Shown: positions 16,729-26,470, numbered from the stretch's first letter. The stretch is 35,387 nt of DNA from Acidobacteriota bacterium (GCA_021812285.1 JAKAOH010000014.1:1-35387); one strand, 5' to 3'. Translations and numbers: made by a program. Notes: generated by a model not told the origin, from the letters alone.

Positions 16729-18303
16729 CTACTCCACCAAAACCGCCGTCTTGAATATGCCTTGTCCGCCTGGCATTCCCCCCGCACCAAGAAAGGTGAC
16801 GTCCGGGTTCCCGCTCAACGCCAGGGAGTAGGACACCACCACGGCGACGCTGTAACTGTCGCTTGCGCTGCCGTTCGCGTTTCCATAGTAGGTAATCTGG
16901 TCGCTCGGGAAATACAGCGCCCCACCATACACGCTGCCGCTCGTCCCGCCGATGCCGGGGCCCTGGTCGCCCGTCAGCATTGTATTCTGGCTCAGGTTCA
17001 CGTCGTTCGGTGTGGATGACGTGCACGTGGTCAGCCCGGCGCTGGTCGGGCAGGGAGCTTCAAACATCAACATTCCCTTATACGTCCCGGAGCTCGGCGC
17101 GGTAAGGTTCACGTACGGCGTTCCCGCAATGTTGACGGTTGAATTGTTGAGAAAATAGAAGCTGACCCCGGTGCCTTCCAGCGTGGCGTTGCCAGTTTGG
17201 TTGAGGCAAGCCCCGCCGCCCGGCGTGCACTTGCCCGCGCCATCTACGATGTACATCCCGGGTTCGAAGACAACGGTGGGATTGGAGCCGGCGCCTTGAA
17301 TCGAAATTTCGCTATAGGTTTGGTATAGCAAGCTGCCATAGCTCTCCGCTGGCGTGATGGTATATGTGTTCGAGCTGGCATCGTAGCTGCAACCTACCTG
17401 TCCGCCGCAGCCCGAGGTGCCGCTGATCGACAGTACAGGGTCGGTAACCGTGCAAGCCAGACTGAGAAGGTCGGTCGATGAACAGATCGTGCACGAACCC
17501 GAGCCGTAAGCGGCGCACGGCGATTCCAGAGACGCGAATGGATCAGGTGTCACTCCATCGCTGATCGTCGGGCATGCGCCGGGCGTCGCCTGGCACGTCA
17601 CCGTGCCGCCAGGACCGCTTGCGTTCCAGCCGGAGGCATTGAACGTCGCCGCGGCCACATTGAGAGCGTTACCTTTCGTATTGAAGTTTCCGTTGTCCTG
17701 GATTCCGCAAGTCGGGGCGTTCAGCGTGGCGCTGCCGTTGATGTTAACGCCTTCGATGCTGGCGCTCGGAGGACCCAGCGTAATCAGACACGCCTGATTC
17801 TCCTCTGTGCCTCCGGTGTCAGTCGCTACCGCGCGCGCCGTCACCGTCTCGCTCTCTACCCCAAAAATCTTCATGAAGAATGTCGGTTGGCCCACCGATA
17901 CGTATGCTTCCACATAGTTCCCATTGCTCGGGTGCGGAAGATCGTGGGCGCTTGAGGGACTGCATACCGTGACGATCACATCGCCCGAAACTACGCTGGA
18001 TGGCGCCGGGCTCACGGTGGATGTCGTCGTGCAAGTCGGCGAAGTTGTAGAGAGCGCCGCGGACGGGAATCCGCTCTGCTGCGCCGCGGTCAGAGCCGCG
18101 GTGTCGACACCGCCGCTGCCCGCTCCGTCCGTAGCCAACTGCGCGGCCCCGGCAACCGCTGCCGCGTCCGCCGCGCTCTGCGCCAGGCGTTTCTCGTAGC
18201 GCATCACGCCCATGTCAATCGCCAGCCCCGCCACCGCCAGCAGCGTCACCAGCGCTATGGCTGTAAACGCCAGCGCCTGGCCAGTTTCGCTTCCCCGTTT
18301 CAT
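16729..18303 (-). CDS. TadG-like pilus assembly protein
   Basis: First gene of the operon. The start at 18303 has a near-perfect Shine-Dalgarno sequence (GGAGG, 5 nt spacing); upstream in-frame residues are discarded. The 524-residue protein begins with a short basic leader, then GQALAFTAIALVTLLAVAGLAIDMG, a TadG-type N-terminal membrane helix. Phe replaces the pseudopilin Glu at +5. YEKRLAQSAADAAAVAGA follows, the usual D.AALAGA-like helix of TadG N-terminal domains. The large Ser/Thr/Gly-rich extracellular part contains about a dozen cysteines, probably disulfide-bonded. TadG proteins are thought to be accessory or anchoring parts of Flp pili. Confidence 0.82.
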   Translation of the reverse strand: MKRGSETGQALAFTAIALVTLLAVAGLAIDMGVMRYEKRLAQSAADAAAVAGAAQLATDGAGSGGVDTAALTAAQQSGFPSAALSTTSPTCTTTSTVSPAPSSVVSGDVIVTVCSPSSAHDLPHPSNGNYVEAYVSVGQPTFFMKIFGVESETVTARAVATDTGGTEENQACLITLGPPSASIEGVNINGSATLNAPTCGIQDNGNFNTKGNALNVAAATFNASGWNASGPGGTVTCQATPGACPTISDGVTPDPFASLESPCAAYGSGSCTICSSTDLLSLACTVTDPVLSISGTSGCGGQVGCSYDASSNTYTITPAESYGSLLYQTYSEISIQGAGSNPTVVFEPGMYIVDGAGKCTPGGGACLNQTGNATLEGTGVSFYFLNNSTVNIAGTPYVNLTAPSSGTYKGMLMFEAPCPTSAGLTTCTSSTPNDVNLSQNTMLTGDQGPGIGGTSGSVYGGALYFPSDQITYYGNANGSASDSYSVAVVVSYSLALSGNPDVTFLGAGGMPGGQGIFKTAVLVE

Positions 18304-18958
18304 CGCCGCCTCCTTACAATCCCTGTTTGCGCGTTCTCCCCGCTTCCGCACATGGGTGTTCGCCGACACCCAACCCCCGGCAACAGCGCGAGCGGTCCGG
18401 AACATTTCTCGAGCGGGCTCAGAGCGGGAGTTTGGATGGCGACTCTCGAATTGCGTTGGCTTTCAAGCGCCCTTGCCGCTCGTTGCCGCTCCCACAGGGA
18501 AGCGGATACCCTCAGAATTCATCGCACGGCGAGGGCTGTTTCCCGCTCACTTGAAAAGCGAAACGCCTTCCCCAGTTACCACCGCCTAATTGAACCCCGA
18601 CGGAGCTGTCCCCTTCAGTAACGTGGCGAGTTTAGCAGCGGCTCGAACGGCGAAGCAATACCTCAATGTCCAGAATCTTCTATTGGCACGCTACGCAATA
18701 CAATTTCGATTAAGTAACGGAACCTAAGGAACCACCGCCGTAAGCTCTTACATTTCAATGGTCTTGCAGAAGATCGCCCATTTACTTTATTCATTGGTTA
18801 ATACCACACTCGTATTCTCCGCCTCCCGTTTCTTTGTTAAAAATTTCGCCAAAAGCAAGGTTCTTCGACCCTGGCGTCTCGCGCTACGATGGGTTTCATC
18901 GCATGGACCCGTTTCGCATCGCTCTTGCTTGAGCCCCGGCCCGGACCGCAGCGCCCGT
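18304..18958. other. 655-bp intergenic region between TadG operon and glycoside hydrolase gene
   Basis: No gene is supported. The part from about 18620 to 18860 is much more AT-rich than the surroundings and should hold the operon's promoter, though no convincing -35/-10 pair was found reading leftward. A 12-bp dyad GTAAG-CT-CTTAC at 18740-18751 could be an operator. The remainder near 18860-18958 is unremarkable. Confidence 0.4.
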
Positions 18959-21325
18959 TTACCGTGTGCCGTCCCGCAGGAATCGCCGCCAGCGCTCTCG
19001 GTATTCCGCTTCGTACTTCGCTACCGCGGCCTTGAAATTGAGGCGTTCCGTTCCCGGCTTTTTCGCCCACGCGATTTCCACCGAGCGCGTCGTGGCGGGC
19101 AAATCCACTTCGCCGCCATGAATCGCGACCGTTTGCCCATCCGCCGTCACGCCCGTCGTCCGCATGAACCACGGCAAATGCAACACGAGCCGCCTGGGCG
19201 CGTGGAAGAATTGGGTTTCCAGGTCGAGCCGCGCCCGCGTGGGCGAAACGAAATGCAAAGTGAAATTCACCTCGCCGAAATCGGTGGGAGCGCGCCTCAC
19301 CACGATGCTCTTTCCCGGCCGCACCCACTCCGGCGAAATCGCCGAAAGCAGGTGCAGCTCGTCGCCCTGTTCCCGCAGCATCATGTTCCGCACCAGCGAG
19401 CGGAATCGTGCCGCAAACCACCCGTGCGGCGCCAGATCCGTGCCGAAGTCGCGCGTTCCCCACGGCCTGACGTTCGTTTCGAATCCCGCCTGCGTCGAGC
19501 TGGTATGCACGAGCGTCGCGTAAAATTCCTCGATCGCCGTTTTCTGCTCGCCGCGAACCAGTTCGGTTTCCGTATTGATCATGCTCAGGTAGTCGTGCAG
19601 GTATTGGCGGTCCAAGTAGGTCATGATGCCTTCGCGGTATTTCCCGCGCGTCACGCGCAGCGTCGCCGTCACCCGCGGATCGAACGGCGGAAGGATCGGA
19701 TCGGGATAAACGGTATGCAGATTGCCCCAATCCTGCCCGCCCGTCCCGTCGAGCCCCGGCGGAATGTACCCTCCCGTCTTCGCCGTAATCCGCGCGAGTT
19801 GCCGCAGCACCGCCGCTTTCAAGCTCCGGTAATCCCGCTCGAATTCCTGCTGGTCGCTCGTCTGGCCAAGCGCCTTCGCCAGCGCGATCGCTCCTTTCAG
19901 GCCGTCGAGCGCCCAGAAATCGTGGCCGGTCACGTGCCCGGTGATGAGTTCGTTGTCGCCCGGCGTGGTGACCGGAACAAGTCCCAGCGGGTCCTTCGCC
20001 CGCGCCTGCTCCAGCCAGTGAACCGCTTTGACCACCGAGGGAAACACGCTTTCCGCGAACGCGCGATCGCGCGTCAATTCGTAATGCTGGCTATAGACCC
20101 ACAGCGTTTGTCCCCAGCCGTCGTACTGCCCCGGCTGCGAAACGAAATTTCCATCCGGCTGTTGCCAGGAAGCGAAAAATTTCAGCGCGTCCGCGGCGAT
20201 ATGGTGGTAACCCGAAAGATCGTACATGCGCACGATGTGCGAACCGTCGCGCAGCCAGAATGCGTGATACTGCAACAGGTTCACCGTTTGCACCCAGTTG
20301 CCGTCCACGTGTCCGAGCGACATTAGGTCGTAAAACAGGCTCGCGCGAAACGTGTCGTCCACTTTCTCTTCCGGAACCGAAATCTCGATCCCGCGCCTCA
20401 AAACGCCGTTCCAGAAATCCGTCGTCCGCGCGAGATAGTCCCCGAATTTCGCCGAGCGCAATTGCTCGAGCGCGGGATCGCCCTGCGCCATCGGCAAAAC
20501 CGGCAGTTTGAAATCGAGCGTAGCGTTCGCGCCGGGATCGAGCGGCAACTTGTACAGAACGAACCCGGCCGGAGTGGTGGGAAGAATACGCAGACGGCGC
20601 GGATGCAGGTTGGAGGAAAGATGATCCGCCTGTTTCGGCGTCATCCGTTCCTCCGGCGCCGGCGCCGTCGGAAACAGGTACATCACTTTGCCGTCGCGCA
20701 CGAACGCGTCGCCGTCGAATCCGTACACCCAGTCGCCGCTGAACTTGACGCCCGGCTGGCTGTAATGGCCCGGCACTTTCGGATACCACGGCCGGGAAAA
20801 GCAGTTGTCGGGAGCGCCGGACGTCGTATTCACCGCGCCTTCGTAGCGCATCGCCGCGCCAAACCACGCCGTTTCGCGGCTCGCGGCCCGATTCACGATT
20901 TCCACGCGAACGAAATCCACCAGCGGTCCGTCCGGCTTGCCATCGAGCGTCGCGGCAAACATCGTGAAGCGATACGCGATTCTGCCGCGCTTGTATTCGT
21001 ACTGAATCACCGGCAAATAGCCGTCGAGCAGCGTTTTCACGCGCTTCTGAATCGGCCGCGCGGGGTTCCCCGCAAAAAACATCAGCTCGCCGAATCCCGT
21101 GTACAGGTAGCCCGACGGCGTCATTTCGGTTCCTTCCGGCGCGCCCATCACGCCCAGTTCGTCCGTCGGCCGGCTGTAATACGAAAAAGGTTCGCCGGCG
21201 CGATCCATCGCCGGATTCACCATCTGCGCCGAAGCCACGCCCGCCAGCGCCAAAACCATCCCCGCCAGGACAGCACCATGCACCATCCACCCGCCACGAG
21301 TTGCGCACCAAGTTTTCTTCGTCAT
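18959..21325 (-). CDS. Secreted (alpha/alpha)6-barrel glycoside hydrolase
   Basis: The start at 21325 (788 residues) is preceded by GGAAGG and begins a clear signal peptide with a hydrophobic core (AVLAGMVLALAGVASA). Residues about 30-330 form a beta-rich N-terminal domain. A six-hairpin catalytic domain follows: FYDLMSLGHVDGNW, HAFWLRDGSHIVRMYDLSG (a likely catalytic acid region), WQQPDGNFVSQ, YDGWGQTLWV, GHDFWALDGLKGA and TGGQDWGNLHTVYP. A C-terminal beta-sandwich ends the protein. The fold resembles glucoamylase and debranching-type families such as GH15 or GH63, but I cannot fix the family or substrate. With GH31 and GH78 genes close by, it likely acts on oligosaccharides outside the cytoplasm. 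Confidence 0.8.
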   Translation of the reverse strand: MTKKTWCATRGGWMVHGAVLAGMVLALAGVASAQMVNPAMDRAGEPFSYYSRPTDELGVMGAPEGTEMTPSGYLYTGFGELMFFAGNPARPIQKRVKTLLDGYLPVIQYEYKRGRIAYRFTMFAATLDGKPDGPLVDFVRVEIVNRAASRETAWFGAAMRYEGAVNTTSGAPDNCFSRPWYPKVPGHYSQPGVKFSGDWVYGFDGDAFVRDGKVMYLFPTAPAPEERMTPKQADHLSSNLHPRRLRILPTTPAGFVLYKLPLDPGANATLDFKLPVLPMAQGDPALEQLRSAKFGDYLARTTDFWNGVLRRGIEISVPEEKVDDTFRASLFYDLMSLGHVDGNWVQTVNLLQYHAFWLRDGSHIVRMYDLSGYHHIAADALKFFASWQQPDGNFVSQPGQYDGWGQTLWVYSQHYELTRDRAFAESVFPSVVKAVHWLEQARAKDPLGLVPVTTPGDNELITGHVTGHDFWALDGLKGAIALAKALGQTSDQQEFERDYRSLKAAVLRQLARITAKTGGYIPPGLDGTGGQDWGNLHTVYPDPILPPFDPRVTATLRVTRGKYREGIMTYLDRQYLHDYLSMINTETELVRGEQKTAIEEFYATLVHTSSTQAGFETNVRPWGTRDFGTDLAPHGWFAARFRSLVRNMMLREQGDELHLLSAISPEWVRPGKSIVVRRAPTDFGEVNFTLHFVSPTRARLDLETQFFHAPRRLVLHLPWFMRTTGVTADGQTVAIHGGEVDLPATTRSVEIAWAKKPGTERLNFKAAVAKYEAEYRERWRRFLRDGTR

Positions 21326-21577
21326 TCGCGCCTTCCGCAATGCCGTCGCCCTCCACTCGAATCGCATTTCTCACACTTTCAGCACAGCTCGGTCCCGCCG
21401 CAACATACGTCAACCGCATCGTTTTGCGCAACGCCTTCCGCAGCCTGCCTGAAAGAACTCGAGACCACACTCGCCCCAGGCACCCAGTAGAACCCCGTTG
21501 CGTCGCGCCACATCTTGGCGTACTGTCTCAGCGAAATCCGGCCGACGACATTCAAATCTCCTACGGGAGGCACGACC

Positions 21578-22240
21578 ATGGGGCGTTTCCCACAAGAGAA
21601 GGCAACTCGCGGCAGCCAACGCTGGATTCAGTATTTTGTGAACGAAGATCCAGGAACTCTCAACCAGGCAATCGGCCTAGGCCCTATCGACTGGCGCTCT
21701 CCCCTAAAAGAAGACAAATACGCGGAGTATCGCGACTCCGAGTTCCTCGCCCGACTCGGCGTCAAGCCCACGAAGCTCCCGCTCAAGTCCTTCTGGCCGG
21801 ACCGCGGACCCCAGTGGGACGCCCTCGGCCGCGCGCACTCCGGCGAGGTCGTCCTGGTCGAGGCTAAGGCCCACATTGGCGAGATATTCTCGAGCTGCGA
21901 CGCCTCGCCAAAACCGCTCCAGCTCATCCAAAAATCGCTCAACGAAACAGCAAAGGCCCTCGGCGCACGGAAAGGGGCTGTGGATTGGTCTCAGATCTTC
22001 TACCAATACGCGAACCGCCTCGCCCATGCCCGCTTCCTCAGCGCGCTGAATGCCATTCCGACCTGTCTCGTCTTCCTCTATTTCATCGGCGACCCCGACA
22101 TGAAAGGCCCCGAAACCAAGCGCGAATGGCAAGCCGCGTCAGCCGTGCTCCACGGGGTCCTGGGTCTGCGCGGCCCACTGCCGGACTACGTTAAAGACGT
22201 CTTCCTCGAAGTCCCGAATGCAACGCCGGCGCCGCGCTAG
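21578..22240 (+). CDS. Hypothetical protein with PD-(D/E)XK nuclease-like motif
   Basis: The start at 21578 is set by the strong GGGAGG 8 nt upstream, giving 220 residues. I do not recognise the family. Residues about 75-100 read GPQWDALG, then after nine residues VVLVEAKAHIGE. The order D - hydrophobic strand - E-x-K is the core of PD-(D/E)XK nucleases (Asp, Glu and Lys in a beta hairpin). The N-terminal QRWIQYFVNEDPGTLNQAI is a helical segment and the C-terminal part is alpha/beta. It sits alone between two secreted glycoside hydrolase genes and has no restriction-modification partner, so DNA cleavage is an inference. It could be a defence or repair accessory protein. Confidence 0.7.
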   Translation: MGRFPQEKATRGSQRWIQYFVNEDPGTLNQAIGLGPIDWRSPLKEDKYAEYRDSEFLARLGVKPTKLPLKSFWPDRGPQWDALGRAHSGEVVLVEAKAHIGEIFSSCDASPKPLQLIQKSLNETAKALGARKGAVDWSQIFYQYANRLAHARFLSALNAIPTCLVFLYFIGDPDMKGPETKREWQAASAVLHGVLGLRGPLPDYVKDVFLEVPNATPAPR

Positions 22241-22321
22241 CAATACCGTCTCACAAATATTCCGGCTCTCAACCGCCCCTTCTCTTCGCGGCACGGAACA
22301 TTTCGCCCCGTATCCCCTCCC

Positions 22322-22330
22322 TGTTAAGAT
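22322..22330 (+). promoter_or_regulatory. Extended -10 element upstream of GH31 gene
   Basis: TGTTAAGAT supplies a TGN extension and TAAGAT (-10), 21 nt before the start codon. AAGGGTG before the ATG is a reasonable ribosome-binding site. The candidate -35 (TTCGCC, 17 bp upstream) is poor. Confidence 0.35.
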
Positions 22331-22351
22331 GAACGGCCCAAGGGTGAACCC

Positions 22352-24811
22352 ATGTCTCGCATATCTCCATTTTTGGCCGCAGCCTTTCTGCTCTCCTTCG
22401 CCACTCCCGGATGCGCGAAGTGGCAAAGCATCGGCCCGGTAAAGGTTTCCAAAGTCGACGCTAATCAAGTGACGTTCACCGGTCCTCGCTCCGCTGTAAC
22501 GGTGACGGCGCTCGCGCCCGGCGTGATTCGCGTCAGGATGACCGCGCGCCCGCGACCGAAAACCGATTACTCCTGGGCCGTCGTCAAGCGGCAATGGAAA
22601 CATTTCCCGGTAACAATTACCGGCACGCCGAAGCAGGAAGACATCCGCACGCCGGAATTGGACGTTCGCGCCAGCCTCCATCCCTTTCGTCTGGCCTTCT
22701 ACACGCGCGATGGCTGGCTCATCTCGCAGGACGATCCCGATCTCGGCATGGCGCGCGATGGCTCGGGCGTCCGCGTCTGGAAAACGATGCCGTCGAACGA
22801 ACAGTATTTCGGCCTCGGCGAAAAAGGCGGTCGGCTCGATAAACGCGGCCACTCCTACGTGATGTGGAATACCGACGCCGCCGGCTGGGGCGCCACCACC
22901 GATCCGCTCTACGAGGATGTGCCCTTTTTTCTCGCGCTTCGTTCCGGCAAGGCCTACGGCATTTTCTTCGACAACACCTATCGCTCCAGCTTCGATTTCG
23001 GCGCCACATTCCCGAACCGCTATTCCTTTGGCGCGGCTGGCGGCAATCTGAATTACTACTTTTTCTACGGTCCCGCGCCGAAAACGGTGATCGAGGAGTT
23101 CACCGCGCTCGTCGGCCGCACGCCGCTGCCGCCGCGCTGGTCGCTCGGCTACCAGCAGAGTCGCTACAGTTATTACCCCGCAAAAATGGTGCGGTTCATC
23201 GCCAATAATTTCCGCCTCCGCGACATTCCCTGCGACGTCATCTATCTCGATATTCATTACATGAACGGCTACCGCGTCTTCACGTGGAATCATCATCGCT
23301 TCCCGCATCCGCGCGCGATGATTGCCGCGCTCCGGAAGCAAGGTTTTCGCGTGGTCACGATTCTCGATCCCGGAATCAAACTGGATCCGAATTACTGGGT
23401 CTATCAACAAGGGATCGCAGGCCACGATTTCGTCACTCTGCCGGACGGCAAAGTCTACGTAGGCGACGTCTGGCCGGGCGCGAGCGTCTTTCCCGATTTC
23501 ACTTCGCCGCGCGTGCGCGACTGGTGGGGCACGCTCTATCGCGGCCTCGTTTCCGACGGTGTTTCCGGCTTCTGGAACGATATGAACGAGCCTTCCATCT
23601 TCAACTCCGCATCGCGCACCATGCCGCTCGACGCCGTCTTCTACGATCACGGCCTCGAAAGCCCGCAGGCGAAAATCCACAACGTTTTCGGCATGCAGAT
23701 GTCCCGTGGCACGCGCGACGGCGTTCTCCGCTTGCGCCCGAACCGCCGTCCTTTCGTTCTCACTCGCGCCACCTACGCCGGCGGTCAGCGCTACGCCGCC
23801 GTCTGGACGGGAGACAATTCGGCCACCTGGCAGCATCTTCGCATCAGCATCCGGGAAATCCTGAATATGGGGCTTTCCGGCCTGGCGTTTGCCGGCGCCG
23901 ATATCGGTGGCTTTGCGAAAAGTCCCACGCCGGACCTCTACACGCGCTGGTTGGAAGCGGGCATCTTTTATCCTCTTTGCCGCACGCACACGAATTTCGG
24001 CACGGCGGAACAGGACCCGTGGTCCTACGGCATCCGGCGCGAAAACATCAATCGCCGTTCGATAGATTTGCGCTACCGCTTGCTTCCCTATCTCTACAAC
24101 GCCTTCTACCAGTCCAGCCAAACCGGTCTTCCCATCATGCGCGCGCTCCTGCTCGATTATCCGGATGATCCCGAAGCAGTCGCCCAGCAGGACGAATTTC
24201 TGTTTGGCAGCGATTTCCTGGTCGCGCCCGTCGTCAGGGACGGCGCGCGCGCCTGGCGCGTCTATCTGCCCGAGGGCAAATGGTTCAATTTCTGGAACGA
24301 CCGTTTCTATGACGGCAAGCAAACGGTCAGGGTAAATGCACCACTCGGGCGGATTCCGCTTTTCGTCCGCGGCGGCGCGATCGTTCCCACCCAGCAAGTC
24401 GTTCAATACACCGGCCAGGCGCCGATCGATCCGCTCACGTTCCTCATCTATCCCGATGGAAATTCATCATCGGAATACTACGAAGACGACGGCAGCACGC
24501 TCGATTATCAGCACGGCGATTATTTCCTGCGCAGAATCAGCGTGGAGCAAACGCCCTCGCGCGTATCGGTCCAAATTTCCGCGCGTCAAGGTTCCTACCA
24601 GCCTCCGGCCCGCTCCCTCGTTTTGAAAATCTTCAATCAGCGCCATTCGCCCAAGCGCGTGCTGCTCGATGGATCGCCGGTAGCCAGGGAAACGTCGCTC
24701 GCTTCGCTCAAGAAAGCGGCCACCGGCTGGTTCTACGATTCAGAAAAGAACGCCGTCTGGCTCCGTTTCCCAGACCATGCCACAGCCATAACCGCGCAAT
24801 TCGAAAAGTAG
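22352..24811 (+). CDS. Glycoside hydrolase family 31 enzyme (alpha-glucosidase/alpha-xylosidase type), exported
   Basis: The 819-residue protein has an N-terminal export signal (residues 1-22, ending ATPGCAK). A Cys at position 21 hints at a lipoprotein, but the lipobox is not canonical. A beta-sandwich N-domain (YFGLGEKGGRLDKRG) precedes the (beta/alpha)8 barrel with PPRWSLGYQQSRYSY. GFWNDMNEPS carries the catalytic nucleophile Asp410, and WTGDNSATW carries the acid/base Asp488. Two C-terminal beta domains contain IYPDGNSSSEYYEDDGST. GH31 enzymes retain configuration and release glucose or xylose from non-reducing ends; which one cannot be judged. The length and all catalytic parts are complete. 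Confidence 0.93.
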   Translation: MSRISPFLAAAFLLSFATPGCAKWQSIGPVKVSKVDANQVTFTGPRSAVTVTALAPGVIRVRMTARPRPKTDYSWAVVKRQWKHFPVTITGTPKQEDIRTPELDVRASLHPFRLAFYTRDGWLISQDDPDLGMARDGSGVRVWKTMPSNEQYFGLGEKGGRLDKRGHSYVMWNTDAAGWGATTDPLYEDVPFFLALRSGKAYGIFFDNTYRSSFDFGATFPNRYSFGAAGGNLNYYFFYGPAPKTVIEEFTALVGRTPLPPRWSLGYQQSRYSYYPAKMVRFIANNFRLRDIPCDVIYLDIHYMNGYRVFTWNHHRFPHPRAMIAALRKQGFRVVTILDPGIKLDPNYWVYQQGIAGHDFVTLPDGKVYVGDVWPGASVFPDFTSPRVRDWWGTLYRGLVSDGVSGFWNDMNEPSIFNSASRTMPLDAVFYDHGLESPQAKIHNVFGMQMSRGTRDGVLRLRPNRRPFVLTRATYAGGQRYAAVWTGDNSATWQHLRISIREILNMGLSGLAFAGADIGGFAKSPTPDLYTRWLEAGIFYPLCRTHTNFGTAEQDPWSYGIRRENINRRSIDLRYRLLPYLYNAFYQSSQTGLPIMRALLLDYPDDPEAVAQQDEFLFGSDFLVAPVVRDGARAWRVYLPEGKWFNFWNDRFYDGKQTVRVNAPLGRIPLFVRGGAIVPTQQVVQYTGQAPIDPLTFLIYPDGNSSSEYYEDDGSTLDYQHGDYFLRRISVEQTPSRVSVQISARQGSYQPPARSLVLKIFNQRHSPKRVLLDGSPVARETSLASLKKAATGWFYDSEKNAVWLRFPDHATAITAQFEK

Positions 24812-24877
24812 CCGCCGTCCGGATTTGTCCCACGACTGAAGGCGCAGGTCAATAAGCTGGCCGCCGTCGGGAGGTCG

Positions 24878-26101
24878 TTATTCGTTACTGAAGACGGCCC
24901 CGTGCGGAATCGCACTCCCCTTCCAACCATCGGGCCAGCTGCGCGTGAAATTGATGGATTGCGGATCGAGAGTCAGTTTTCCCGTCTGCCGATCGATCGT
25001 CGCAAAAAGGGCGCGCGTATCCATCGCGCCAAAACCGGTGATGACAATCCGGTCGCCTCCGGGCTCGACAGCGAGCCAGTGAGGGTAATCATTCGGCCCG
25101 AGAAGGATGCGGCTCACTTCGCGCGGGTGCTCGGGATCGCGCATGTCCAGGCTCACGATAGCGTGCCCGCTTTGCATCGTCTCCACCAGGTAATTGCCGA
25201 CGACGACCGGGACCTCGCATACCCGGTAGCCGAAGTCGTAGACGTGCTCGAGAGTCGGGTGGTCGCTCGCGAGATTCCGGACCAGATAGAGACCGCAGCG
25301 GAATGTGGGAACCACGACCGTCTTCCCATCGGCGAGCACGCGAGGCTCCGACGAATTAGCGGCGTCGGGACCTTTCGGCAGGGTGACGGTCTTGATCAGC
25401 TTCAGATCGGAAAGCCGCCAGACTTGCGCCACGTGGCTGACCTGCGCTCCCATCATGTCGGCGCTGCCGGTCACCACACGATTCAGCTTCTCAACGACCG
25501 CCAAACTGTACGGGCGAATATTGGGATCGATCCGGCTGTCCGCCGCGGAGCTGGTCATCACCACGCGCCCCTGCGGGCCAAATTCCACCAGCCCGCCCGG
25601 CGCGTGATTGAAGCCCCCGGAATATTGGAACGTGGCAAGCGTATTGCCGTCGGAGAGGTATACGAACGAATGCGGCCATCCATAAGGACCGACGCTGCCA
25701 AATTGCCTCAGAAGCCGCGGGTGCAACGGATCGCGCAGGTTGAAAACATACGTGCGGTTTCCCAGCCAGTCGTTCGCATAGAGGATGTCATTCGGGGGCA
25801 TCGCGTAGTTCGTGTGGTGCGCCATCATCGCGTTTCCCACGCGAAGCATCGCGACGAGTTTGCCGAAGGGATGCGCGTCGGGCGCAACGTTGAATGCCGC
25901 AATGAAGTCCTTGCCCAGCCCCAGGCTGCGGCGGAAGGCGCCGAACTTGCCCGATCGAATCGCCATCCAGGAGCCGTGGGGATGGCTGGCTTCCATCGCC
26001 CAGACGAAAAGGTAGCGGCTGTGAGACGGCGGCGAAGCCGCTCCCAGCAGGAGTGCCAGCGCACCGCCGATAAACCACCCCATGCAGGCAAGGCGCTTCA
26101 T
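24878..26101 (-). CDS. Secreted beta-propeller protein
   Basis: The start at 26101 is supported by GGGAGGGAA just upstream; 407 residues. An N-terminal signal peptide (MKRLACMGWFIGGALALLLG) is followed by repeated blade-like units, each with a strand pattern ending in W or V-D-x-R/D-x-P: TYVFNLRDPLHPRLL, AIVSLDMRDPEHPREV and ATIDRQTGKL. DPxxPRxL repeats of this kind occur in selenium-binding-protein-like and YncE-like propellers; I cannot choose between them. A His-rich patch (MMAHHTNYAMPPND) might bind a metal. It is convergent with the GH31 gene, 66 bp away. The role is unknown, but the cell location is clear. Confidence 0.78.
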   Translation of the reverse strand: MKRLACMGWFIGGALALLLGAASPPSHSRYLFVWAMEASHPHGSWMAIRSGKFGAFRRSLGLGKDFIAAFNVAPDAHPFGKLVAMLRVGNAMMAHHTNYAMPPNDILYANDWLGNRTYVFNLRDPLHPRLLRQFGSVGPYGWPHSFVYLSDGNTLATFQYSGGFNHAPGGLVEFGPQGRVVMTSSAADSRIDPNIRPYSLAVVEKLNRVVTGSADMMGAQVSHVAQVWRLSDLKLIKTVTLPKGPDAANSSEPRVLADGKTVVVPTFRCGLYLVRNLASDHPTLEHVYDFGYRVCEVPVVVGNYLVETMQSGHAIVSLDMRDPEHPREVSRILLGPNDYPHWLAVEPGGDRIVITGFGAMDTRALFATIDRQTGKLTLDPQSINFTRSWPDGWKGSAIPHGAVFSNE

Positions 26102-26470
26102 GAGTTCCCTCCCGTTCGCCCCCTCAAGAAACTTCTGACCTGGAATTTTCCATTTGGAATCAGACGGCGTCCCGCAGCATACATCTGCCCCACACCGCCT
26201 GCAATTGTCAGTCAGCCGTGCGCCGCTCAGTGTCGCCACACGAGACGAAGTTCACACAACGGAATCGGTCGCGACGGGCACACTTCCGCGCCCTGGATAC
26301 AGGACGTGGCTGCCGCGCCCACGGTCCCTTTGGGCTTGCGGCTGGACCGCGCTTCGCTCGGACGCGCTTCCGAGGAAACTCAGTGCTATCGTGCTTGGTG
26401 ACTCTATCTGGACGCGGCCGACGCTGAGCGGAGCTGTTTCGCCCGCCCGATGGGATTGGAGAGTGAGTCC
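26102..26470. other. 369-bp divergent intergenic region
   Basis: It lies between the beta-propeller gene and the divergent membrane methyltransferase gene. It holds the leftward promoter candidate at 26176-26204; the rest shows no gene, repeat or RNA that I can support. Confidence 0.4.
26176..26204 (-). promoter_or_regulatory. Candidate promoter of the beta-propeller gene
   Basis: Read on the minus strand, TTGCAG (26204-26199) and TATGCT (26181-26176) are separated by 17 bp, about 75 nt before the start codon. Confidence 0.33.

Noticed and set aside
18683-18699. Sigma-54-like site TTGGCACG...GCAAT
   Set aside because: The GG to GC spacing is two bases too short, and no gene lies downstream on that strand.
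22352-22420. Lipoprotein signal on the GH31 enzyme
   Set aside because: Residues before Cys21 are T-P-G, not a proper lipobox; kept only as a possibility.
22139-24406. 755-codon frame opposite the GH31 gene
   Set aside because: Antisense shadow; composition is typical of reverse-complemented GC-rich coding DNA.
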